Of a DNA stretch of 13,382 bases, positions 8,058 through 13,382 are shown piece by piece. The translations under genes and the position numbers were made by a program. Each line of letters starts with the position of its first letter. The stretch's first letter is position 1. Below the pieces are notes generated by a model, which was given only the letters and a program-made list of their open reading frames with translations, made no database searches and had not been told where the DNA came from. The DNA is from Thaumarchaeota archaeon UBA160 (GTDB taxonomy: Archaea > Thermoproteota > Nitrososphaeria > Conexivisphaerales > UBA164). The stretch is taken from NCBI GenBank assembly GCA_002506605.1, contig DAXX01000040.1:666-14047 (forward strand), read 5' to 3'.

Positions 8058-9326
8058 TTATGGCCAAATTCCCCTTAACTTTATTGCTTGAGAAACCCTT
8101 GACACTGCTACCGTTAGGGCAGCGGTTCTCATGTCTGTCTTGTATTTCTTGCTTGTCTCATATACATCGTTAAATGCTTTAACCATTTTTTCTTCAAGCA
8201 TTTTGTTTACTTGCTCTAGAGACCACTGTAGCCTTTCAAGGTCTTGTACCCATTCAAAATAGCTAACTGTCACGCCGCCACTGTTAGCAAGTATATCTGG
8301 TATAACTAAAGTTCCTTTCTGATAGAGTATTTCGTCCGCTTCAGGAGTGGTTGGACCATTTGCGCCTTCTCCTATGATCTTTGCCTTTATTTTATCAGCG
8401 TTATCCTTTGTAATAACCTGCTCAAGAGCAGCTGGAACGAGAACATCTACGTCTAGTGTAAGTAGCTCTTCGTTTGTTATCTTTTCTGCATCCTTATATG
8501 TAGTTACTGTACCGGATTTTTCTTTTTCTTTAAGTACTTTGTCGACATCCAACCCTTTTTTGTTATAAATGCCTCCTTTTGAATCGCTAACGGCAACTAC
8601 CTTCATACCATATTCTTTTGCCATTATAATAGCCGCATTTGAACCAACGTTTCCGAATCCCTGTATAGCGACCGTAGCTCCTTTTACGTTAATGTTTAGT
8701 TTCTTTGCTGCTTCAGCTACTACTATTGACACGCCCCTTGAAGTGGATTCGTTCCTTCCTAAGCTTCCTCCTATTTCTACTGGTTTACCTGTTATCACAC
8801 CTGGTTCTAAGTAGCCTTTTAGCGTGCTGTATGTGTCCATTATCCAAGCCATATGTTGAGGACCAGTATAAACATCAGGAGCTGGGACGTCTTCATAAGG
8901 GCCTATTATCCCAGATATTGCATAAGCATATCTTCTCGTAAGTCTTTCCATTTCACCAGCAGAAAGAGCTTTTGGATCGCAAACAATTCCTCCTTTTGCT
9001 CCTCCCAATGGAAGATCAAGTACCGCAGTTTTCCAAGTCATCCACATTGCTAGCGCTCTCACTTCATCTAGCGATACATTTGGATGATACCTTATTCCTC
9101 CCTTATAGGGGCCTCTTGCATTGTTGTGCTGAACGCGGTATCCTGTAAAAACCTTGATCTTCCCGTTGTCCATTCTAACTGGGAGGGAAACTTGTACTTC
9201 TCTCTGTGGATGTGAAAGAACTTCTCTTAAATCATCTTCAAGGTTTATCAAGTCTGCAGCTTTTTTAAACTGTTGGAGAGCCATTTCCCAGGGCGATGCT
9301 TTTTGAACAGAAGTCGCATTGGTCAA
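8058..9326 (-). CDS. gdhA: Glutamate dehydrogenase, NAD(P)-dependent, hexameric archaeal type
   Basis: 422 residues, the normal archaeal length. Substrate-site lysines lie in GPYKGGIRYHP (Lys75), TWKTAV (Lys99) and PLGGAKGGI (Lys111, catalytic); APD with Asp151 is the second catalytic residue. The dinucleotide fold shows GFGNVG (223-228), and VAVSDSKGG (244-252) ends the second strand. The enzyme interconverts glutamate with 2-oxoglutarate and ammonia. Cofactor preference cannot be settled from sequence. Neighbouring motifs vary from the Pyrococcus form (DVYTGPQ for DVYTNPQ, NESTSRG for IEATARG). The only in-frame start early enough to include the conserved N-terminal helix is TTG at 9326. 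An ATG 8 nt upstream is out of frame by one base and stops after three codons. The gene has its own TATA box and T-runs, so it is probably monocistronic. Confidence 0.96.
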   Translation of the reverse strand: MTNATSVQKASPWEMALQQFKKAADLINLEDDLREVLSHPQREVQVSLPVRMDNGKIKVFTGYRVQHNNARGPYKGGIRYHPNVSLDEVRALAMWMTWKTAVLDLPLGGAKGGIVCDPKALSAGEMERLTRRYAYAISGIIGPYEDVPAPDVYTGPQHMAWIMDTYSTLKGYLEPGVITGKPVEIGGSLGRNESTSRGVSIVVAEAAKKLNINVKGATVAIQGFGNVGSNAAIIMAKEYGMKVVAVSDSKGGIYNKKGLDVDKVLKEKEKSGTVTTYKDAEKITNEELLTLDVDVLVPAALEQVITKDNADKIKAKIIGEGANGPTTPEADEILYQKGTLVIPDILANSGGVTVSYFEWVQDLERLQWSLEQVNKMLEEKMVKAFNDVYETSKKYKTDMRTAALTVAVSRVSQAIKLRGIWP

Positions 9327-9352
9327 TTTCGCATCAAAATATATAAAAATAG

Positions 9353-9364
9353 TATATTTATAAG
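9353..9364 (-). promoter_or_regulatory. TATA box for gdh
   Basis: Minus-strand CTTATAAATATA, centred about 32 nt upstream of the TTG start and about 25 nt upstream of the out-of-frame ATG at 9334. A second AT run (TTTTTATATAT) lies closer to the gene but would place the transcript start inside the coding region. Confidence 0.6.
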
Positions 9365-9459
9365 TGTTATTATTAAAAAATTTTATAGAAACAAAGGTTT
9401 ATTTGTAAATAATCTATTTAATGGCATGCATGTACTTAAAAACAAACAAATTTTAAACG

Positions 9460-9486
9460 ATAAAATAATATTGGTTATTATTTTAT
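9460..9486 (-). terminator. Perfect A/T-only hairpin at the end of the molybdenum hydroxylase operon
   Basis: ATAAAATAATA and TATTATTTTAT form a perfect 11-bp inverted repeat around a 5-nt loop (TTGGT in plus sense). One arm touches the last base of the large-subunit stop codon, and T-rich sequence with T5 at 9437-9441 follows in the direction of transcription. The rest of the 159-nt gap to gdh (9327-9485) holds the gdh promoter, the palindrome CATGCATG near 9424-9431, and nothing else I can name. Confidence 0.55.
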
Positions 9487-11723
9487 TATATTATTTTCCA
9501 AGGTACAATCGGAAGCTTATAACTTCTTTTACCTATAGCATCCGCTACTGCATCTGCCACTGATGCCCCAACAGGTATTATGCTTATTTCTCCAACTCCT
9601 TTTGCTCCAAATGGGCCCAGTTCCTCATAGCTTTTGATAAACTCAGCGTTAATAAAAGGCATATCAGAAATTATAGGAACAGGGTAGGTTGTATAATTTA
9701 TATTTAAGGGTTTACCGTTCATATCGTAATTAAGCTCTTCAATTAAGGAGTATCCTAATCCTTGTATTATTCCCCCTTCTATTTGTCCAGCCGCTATTGC
9801 TGGATTGATCACATTTCCAATATCAGCTATAAAATCAACTTCGCGGGGTTTAATCTTACCCAAAAGTTCATCTACTTCAACTTTTGTCACTATAACTCCA
9901 TACATGTACACCATATGAGGCACTTCCAGAGTTCCCTCAACTGCTTCTTGGTATCTTGGAACCTCAAAAGTTGCCTCAAAACGAGTTGATTTGCCCCTAG
10001 CTTTTAATCTTTTAGCAACATCATATATTGATATAGATTTATCTTTATAGTAAAAGTTCCCATCTTTATAGCTTATATCGCTGCTCTTTGTCATAAAGAA
10101 AGATGCTGCTTCTATTTTGAGCTCTTCTAATGCTTTATCGCAAGCCAAAAGGAGCGCTCCTCCGCCATTAAAGGTTGATCTTGAAGCGCTTGAACCTCCA
10201 GTATCGGGGGAAAACTTTGTATCTGAATGTAGTACTTCAATTTGAGATATAGGTATTCCAAGCTTCTCCGCTACAAGTTGTGCGTTACCAGTGTTTATTC
10301 CTTGACCATAATCTACATTGCTGAACATTATTCTGACTTTCCCTTCCGGAACTATTTCAATCGCAGCCGCAGGAAATTCGGGTAGCGTACCAAAGCCTAC
10401 ACCTTTTATAGCTACTGCTATTCCGACTCCAGTTCTCTGAAATGGGCCCGATGGATCTAGCCTATAAAAAAGTTCTTTTGCGCGATTTAATGCTTCTTCT
10501 AAACCTTCTGCGTGTCTTATTGTATTGTTGAATGGGCCCACTTCTCCGCTTTTAAGTATATTCCTAAGTCTGATTTCAATGGGATCTATTTTGAGCTCGT
10601 CCGCCAACTCGTTCATCATGCTTTCAATGGCAAAGTTGCTTTCAGGGGCACCAAACCCTCTAAAAGCAGATGCTATGCCGTTGTTTGTATAAACCAGGTT
10701 AGCATCAATTATGTAATTTGGGATTCTATAAGGCCCATTTATAGTTTCAATACTTACATCAAGGATAGTAGGTCCAAAGCTCTGATATGCTCCTGAATCA
10801 AGGTATATTAAAGCTTCGTTTGAGAGTAAGGATCCATCTTTGCTAGCGGACGTTCTAAGTTTAATCTTGGAAGCTGTTCTATGAAACCCAGCTATTCCGC
10901 TTTCTTCTCTGCTCCAGACGAGCTTTACTGGCCTCTTAGTCTTGTAAGCAAGAAGGGCTAAATGTATTTGAACTGTGACATCATCCTTGCCACCAAAAGC
11001 ACCCCCTGTAGGCGTATTCTTTACTCTAATTTTTTCCAAAGGTATGCCAAGTACCCTAGATATTTGGATCTTATCCCTATATGGTGTTTGCCCACCGGCC
11101 AAAACATTTAAGACGCCATCCTCATCTATGTACGCAACTCCTCCTTCGGGTTCTAAAAACATATGTTTTTGCATAGGTGTTTCATAAACTCTCTCTAGCA
11201 CAATATATGCAGATGATCTTGCTTTTTCAACATCACCTTTTTTTACAATTGTATGTCTGGCTATGTTACCCTTATCGTGAATCTTTGGAGCATTTTCTTC
11301 AAGAGCTTCATCTATAGAATGCACTACTGGCAAGGGCGTTATATCAACTTTTATTCTGCTTAGCGCTTCTATAGCTGCTTCTTGTGTTTCTGCTGCTACA
11401 AGAGCTAAAGGCTCTCCATAATACCTGACTTTATCATAAGCCAAAACTGGAATTTCTGGAACAATCGCGCCATAACCATTTAATGCTGGTATATCTTTAT
11501 AAGTAAGTACAGCTTTTACACCATTTACTTTTTCAGCATCTTCAGTATATATACCGTTTATCTTGCCGTGAGCTATTTTGCTTCTAAAGGTATATGCATA
11601 GAGTGCGTTTTCTAATTTTATATCTGTTAAATATTGTAAAGTCCCTCTCACTTTATCGAAGGAATCGATTCTAGGAATCGACTTGTTTATGTAATTATAT
11701 TTTTTTATTGTTTCGGTTATCAT
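9486..11723 (-). CDS. Molybdenum hydroxylase large subunit (xanthine dehydrogenase / aldehyde oxidoreductase family)
   Basis: 745 residues (~81 kDa), complete for a separate Mo subunit. Landmarks: the N-terminal hammerhead domain (about 18-130), then the Mo-cofactor domains with TPTGGAFGGKDD (237-248), FRGFGAP (354-360), the DYGQG loop (471-475) and KGVGE (708-712), whose Glu712 is the catalytic base equivalent to Glu1261 of bovine xanthine oxidase. There is no AYxCSFR loop, so it is not form I CO dehydrogenase. The position equivalent to the purine-binding Arg880 is Val323 by eye alignment, which argues against xanthine as substrate. Sizes of all three subunits resemble the Sulfolobus glyceraldehyde oxidoreductase. 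An ATG with GGTGA 6 nt upstream and a TATA box about 61 nt upstream support the start and an internal promoter. Substrate is inference only. Confidence 0.92.
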   Translation of the reverse strand: MITETIKKYNYINKSIPRIDSFDKVRGTLQYLTDIKLENALYAYTFRSKIAHGKINGIYTEDAEKVNGVKAVLTYKDIPALNGYGAIVPEIPVLAYDKVRYYGEPLALVAAETQEAAIEALSRIKVDITPLPVVHSIDEALEENAPKIHDKGNIARHTIVKKGDVEKARSSAYIVLERVYETPMQKHMFLEPEGGVAYIDEDGVLNVLAGGQTPYRDKIQISRVLGIPLEKIRVKNTPTGGAFGGKDDVTVQIHLALLAYKTKRPVKLVWSREESGIAGFHRTASKIKLRTSASKDGSLLSNEALIYLDSGAYQSFGPTILDVSIETINGPYRIPNYIIDANLVYTNNGIASAFRGFGAPESNFAIESMMNELADELKIDPIEIRLRNILKSGEVGPFNNTIRHAEGLEEALNRAKELFYRLDPSGPFQRTGVGIAVAIKGVGFGTLPEFPAAAIEIVPEGKVRIMFSNVDYGQGINTGNAQLVAEKLGIPISQIEVLHSDTKFSPDTGGSSASRSTFNGGGALLLACDKALEELKIEAASFFMTKSSDISYKDGNFYYKDKSISIYDVAKRLKARGKSTRFEATFEVPRYQEAVEGTLEVPHMVYMYGVIVTKVEVDELLGKIKPREVDFIADIGNVINPAIAAGQIEGGIIQGLGYSLIEELNYDMNGKPLNINYTTYPVPIISDMPFINAEFIKSYEELGPFGAKGVGEISIIPVGASVADAVADAIGKRSYKLPIVPWKII

Positions 11724-11724
11724 T

Positions 11725-11868
11725 TTATTTCACCGAGTTCATACAAAATTTAAACGAAGTTAAGGTTTGGCTCTCTTTTTTTATATATCCCAACTTACGG
11801 TAACAATATTTTAAGACGTCTAATATGTTTATATTTATTCCGAATGCCATAGTTAACTTACTATTCAT
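11725..11868 (-). CDS. Doubtful 47-residue open frame between FAD and large-subunit genes
   Basis: An ATG at 11868 opens a frame of 47 residues that ends with TAA one nt before the large-subunit ATG. It is in the same frame as the FAD subunit, whose TGA stop lies 6 nt earlier, so it could also be read as a C-terminal extension if that stop were bypassed. The product (MNSKLTMAFG..., ending NSVK) has no family I recognise, no signal or membrane segment, and two Cys (22 and 42). Against it: a TATA box and a Shine-Dalgarno site lie within it, no ribosome site is clear ahead of its own ATG, and a frame this short is easily open by chance. Confidence 0.2.
   Translation of the reverse strand: MNSKLTMAFGININILDVLKYCYRKLGYIKKESQTLTSFKFCMNSVK
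11730..11734 (-). promoter_or_regulatory. Shine-Dalgarno site for the large subunit
   Basis: GGTGA on the minus strand, 6 nt before the ATG at 11723. The same pentamer at the same spacing precedes the FAD-subunit gene, which fixes both starts. Confidence 0.7.
11780..11788 (-). promoter_or_regulatory. Internal TATA box ahead of the large-subunit gene
   Basis: Minus-strand ATATATAAA followed by more A, inside the 151-nt gap between FAD and large-subunit genes. It predicts a transcript starting near 11758 with a leader of about 35 nt carrying the GGTGA site. This would let the large subunit be made independently of the first two genes. Confidence 0.5.
11820..11837 (-). promoter_or_regulatory. 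Upstream element A (near-copy of 13302-13317)
   Basis: In plus sense CTAATATGTTTATATTTA. It matches CTAATGTTTATCTTTA at 13302-13317 except for a 2-nt insertion and one substitution, and both lie roughly 45-48 nt (centre to centre) upstream of a TATA box of the same operon. Candidate shared activator or repressor site; AT-rich composition weakens the case. Confidence 0.35.
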
Positions 11869-11874
11869 TTTGCA

Positions 11875-12774
11875 TCAACCCGTATTTTCAACGCCATATT
11901 CTACTTTTTTACCAAACCCTTTCATTATTTTATATAAAGCCTCATAAATAATTCCATATGTTGCTTTCTTTCTGTACTCAGCTGTTCCCCTTATATCAGT
12001 TATTGGTTTTGTAGCCTCAGAGGCAAGCTTAGCAACAACGTGTATTAGATTTTCATTTAATTCTTTACCTGTCGCTTCTTCTTCGGCTTCAGTTGCTCGT
12101 ATTACAGTTGGAGCAACTGCGCCCAACGAAAGCCTTAAGTACTTTATCGTTGTTTTTTCTAGTCCAATTATACCTGCTGCGCTAACTATTGATATAGCAT
12201 TTGCACTACGTAACCCTAGCTTTTCAAAAAAGTAATAAGATCCAGGCTCCATTTTTTCTAGAGATATTTCAGTTATTAGCTCATCCGGTTGCCTGACAGT
12301 CTTTCTAGGGCCTAAGAAAAACTTGTCTATTTGGACTTCGCGCGAGCCACCTAGTTTTTGCAATTTAACTGTAGAATTAAGAACAAAAAGGGGCGGAATG
12401 CTGTCTCCAGCTGGACTTGCGGTGCCTAGATTGCCTCCAATAGTTCCAAGGTTCTGAATTTGAGGCGATCCTATCTGTCGTACAGCTTCGATGAGAATTG
12501 GCGTATACGCATTAACTAGCGGAGATCTCCTTATTTCTCTATATTTAGTAGTTGCGCCTATTAGTAATTTGTTTTCGGTTTCTTTTATATAATTTAATTC
12601 AGGGACATAAGATAAATTTAGAAGCTCTTTTTCCTTTAAAACGCCATCTTTTATCATGACCATTACGTCTGTGCCTCCAGCAATTGGTCTAAGCGCCTCC
12701 TGTTTTTGCGACAATAACTCTAACGCTTCAGCTAAACTATGAGGAGAATAAACCTCTATTCTTTCATATGCCAT
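11875..12774 (-). CDS. Molybdenum hydroxylase FAD-binding (medium) subunit
   Basis: 299 residues (~32 kDa), the usual length of the CoxM/CutB-type subunit. PIAGGTDVMVMIKDG (30-44) and TIGGNLGTASPAGD (111-124) are the two FAD-pyrophosphate and isoalloxazine contact segments of the PCMH-type fold, and the CO dehydrogenase flavoprotein C-terminal domain fills the second half (about 175-285). It passes electrons from the Mo centre and [2Fe-2S] clusters to an acceptor. The gene begins 11 nt before the end of the small-subunit gene, with GGTGA 6 nt ahead of the ATG, so the two are tightly coupled. A 151-nt gap then separates it from the large-subunit gene, wider than expected inside such an operon. 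The acceptor is unknown. Confidence 0.95.
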   Translation of the reverse strand: MAYERIEVYSPHSLAEALELLSQKQEALRPIAGGTDVMVMIKDGVLKEKELLNLSYVPELNYIKETENKLLIGATTKYREIRRSPLVNAYTPILIEAVRQIGSPQIQNLGTIGGNLGTASPAGDSIPPLFVLNSTVKLQKLGGSREVQIDKFFLGPRKTVRQPDELITEISLEKMEPGSYYFFEKLGLRSANAISIVSAAGIIGLEKTTIKYLRLSLGAVAPTVIRATEAEEEATGKELNENLIHVVAKLASEATKPITDIRGTAEYRKKATYGIIYEALYKIMKGFGKKVEYGVENTG

Positions 12775-13234
12775 CTTTTTTCACCGCTTTTTTTACAGCA
12801 TTGTAGATTCTAGGATAAGCACCACACCTGCATATGTTACCGCTTAGGCCTTCTAGTATATCTTGATCTGAAGGATTTGGATTATCGTTTAGAAGCGCCT
12901 TTGCTGCAATTATAAAACCCGGAGTGCAATAACCGCATTGAGTTGCTCCTTCATCAATGAAAGCTTTTTGTAAAGGATCTAGTTCACCATCCTTTTCTAA
13001 GCCTTCAACTGTTGTTACATTTTTCCCTTCAACTTGCGATATCATTACTAAACAGGATGTTACCACTTGGCCATCTAATAATACGCTGCAAGCTCCGCAT
13101 TCCCCAGCTTCGCATCCTGGCTTAACGCTTGTTATTCCCAAGTCCTCTCTTAAAACGCGTAGAAGACTTTTAGCAGGAGGTGCTGTCACATTTACCTTTT
13201 TGCCGTTCAAATAGAACGATACATTTACTTCCAT
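12764..13234 (-). CDS. Molybdenum hydroxylase [2Fe-2S] (small) subunit
   Basis: 156 residues (~17 kDa). The N-terminal plant-ferredoxin-like domain carries CEAGECGAC with Cys41, Cys46, Cys49 and then Cys61 for the first [2Fe-2S] cluster. The C-terminal helical domain carries CGYC (Cys100, Cys103) and CRC (Cys135, Cys137) for the second cluster, next to the molybdopterin. All eight ligands are present. It relays electrons between the Mo subunit and the FAD subunit. It is the first gene of the operon in the window, with an ATG 24-32 nt downstream of a TATA box and no Shine-Dalgarno, so its message is probably leaderless. No Mo-cofactor maturation gene (XdhC/CoxF type) is visible next to it. Confidence 0.96.
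   Translation of the reverse strand: MEVNVSFYLNGKKVNVTAPPAKSLLRVLREDLGITSVKPGCEAGECGACSVLLDGQVVTSCLVMISQVEGKNVTTVEGLEKDGELDPLQKAFIDEGATQCGYCTPGFIIAAKALLNDNPNPSDQDILEGLSGNICRCGAYPRIYNAVKKAVKKDGI
12781..12785 (-). promoter_or_regulatory. Shine-Dalgarno site for the FAD subunit
   Basis: GGTGA on the minus strand, inside the 3' coding end of the [2Fe-2S] subunit and 6 nt before the ATG at 12774. Confidence 0.7.
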
Positions 13235-13257
13235 TACGTTTACATTTAAAAGCGAGC

Positions 13258-13266
13258 ATATAAAAA
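13258..13266 (-). promoter_or_regulatory. TATA box for the molybdenum hydroxylase operon
   Basis: Minus-strand TTTTTATAT, 24-32 nt upstream of the small-subunit ATG, preceded by GAAAA in the BRE position. Strong positional fit for a leaderless archaeal promoter. Confidence 0.65.
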
Positions 13267-13301
13267 TTTTCTATGATTATTTGGGTGCAGTTAACTTTAG
13301 A

Positions 13302-13317
13302 CTAATGTTTATCTTTA
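13302..13317 (-). promoter_or_regulatory. Upstream element B (near-copy of 11820-11837)
   Basis: In plus sense CTAATGTTTATCTTTA, about 36 nt upstream of the operon TATA box. A near-identical stretch sits at similar distance from the internal TATA box of the same operon. A shared 9-mer, AGTTAACTT, also occurs nearby in both regions (13289-13297 and 11851-11859). Confidence 0.35.
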
Positions 13318-13320
13318 GCG

Positions 13321-13369
13321 GGGTCCTGTTTCTGGAAAATGCTGAGCACACAAACCAAAAACAGAACCC
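13321..13369 (-). repeat. 15-bp inverted repeat / RNA stem-loop upstream of the molybdenum hydroxylase operon
   Basis: Arms at 13321-13335 (GGGTCCTGTTTCTGG) and 13355-13369 (CCAAAAACAGAACCC) flank a 19-nt loop, which itself contains the palindrome TGCTGAGCA (13340-13348), almost concentric with the large repeat. As DNA, 13 of 15 positions pair. As minus-strand RNA the two exceptions become G-U wobbles, so all 15 pair; as plus-strand RNA they are C-A mismatches. This favours a folded minus-strand transcript, either the 3' end of an upstream gene beyond the window or a small RNA or leader. It could also be an operator or a fragment of a mobile element. Confidence 0.5.
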
Positions 13370-13382
13370 AACAGTAATTATC

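Noticed and set aside
9424..9431. CATGCATG palindrome between gdh and the molybdenum hydroxylase operon
   Set aside because: Eight bases with no second copy seen near a promoter; too little to call an operator.
9273..9563. Plus-strand open frame of 96 codons across the gdh-large subunit gap
   Set aside because: It overlaps two well-supported minus-strand genes at both ends, and its middle is low-complexity AT-rich translation with no recognisable family. It also runs through the gdh promoter and the terminator hairpin.
9486..11723. Carbon monoxide dehydrogenase large subunit (CoxL)
   Set aside because: The Cys-containing AYxCSFR loop needed for the Mo-S-Cu site is absent; FRGFGAP occupies that region.
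13321..13369. tRNA or tRNA fragment at the right-edge stem-loop
   Set aside because: No acceptor/T-arm consensus, no GTTC-like T-loop and no CCA-adjacent structure; the 15-bp stem is too long for any tRNA arm.

Overview
The window reads as a piece of an archaeal chromosome, most likely a thermophilic member of the Thermoproteota (TACK group). Evidence: an archaeal EF-2 with the 'RKGLPPE'-type C-terminus typical of crenarchaeal EF-2, a eukaryote-type ribosomal protein S6e, a Hel308 helicase, a tetraether lipid synthase, TATA-box promoters about 26-30 nt ahead of several start codons, and GGTGA/GAGGAG-type Shine-Dalgarno sites inside operons. The DNA is AT-rich. The lineage assignment is inference; there is no rRNA gene to confirm it.

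All ten recognised genes lie on the minus strand, so transcription runs from right to left. Right end (13382 to 9486): a three-subunit molybdenum hydroxylase operon in the order [2Fe-2S] subunit, FAD subunit, Mo-binding large subunit. The first two overlap by 11 nt. A 151-nt gap before the large-subunit gene holds its own TATA box and Shine-Dalgarno site, and also an open frame that continues the FAD subunit's reading frame. An A/T-only 11-bp hairpin closes the operon. Sizes fit the archaeal aldehyde (glyceraldehyde) oxidoreductase class, and the two purine-binding residues of xanthine dehydrogenase appear to be absent.

Middle (9485 to 6326): glutamate dehydrogenase and then tetraether lipid synthase (Tes), each with its own TATA box and T-run downstream. 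The first links carbon and nitrogen metabolism; the second makes the membrane-spanning tetraether lipids.

Left (6325 to 1): a tight translation operon, S6e - EF-2 - M50 membrane protease (14-nt overlap, then a 2-nt gap), followed by Hel308 with its own TATA box. An asparagine-synthetase-like gene overlaps the Hel308 end and runs off the left edge.

No tRNA, rRNA, CRISPR array or insertion sequence was seen. No gene-free stretch exceeds 160 nt. Most genes are familiar core or metabolic genes, and I see no clear unknown defence or mobile system. The least explained signals are a 15-bp stem-loop at the right edge, a near-repeat placed the same way upstream of two promoters in the molybdenum hydroxylase operon, and the co-transcribed membrane protease in the translation operon.
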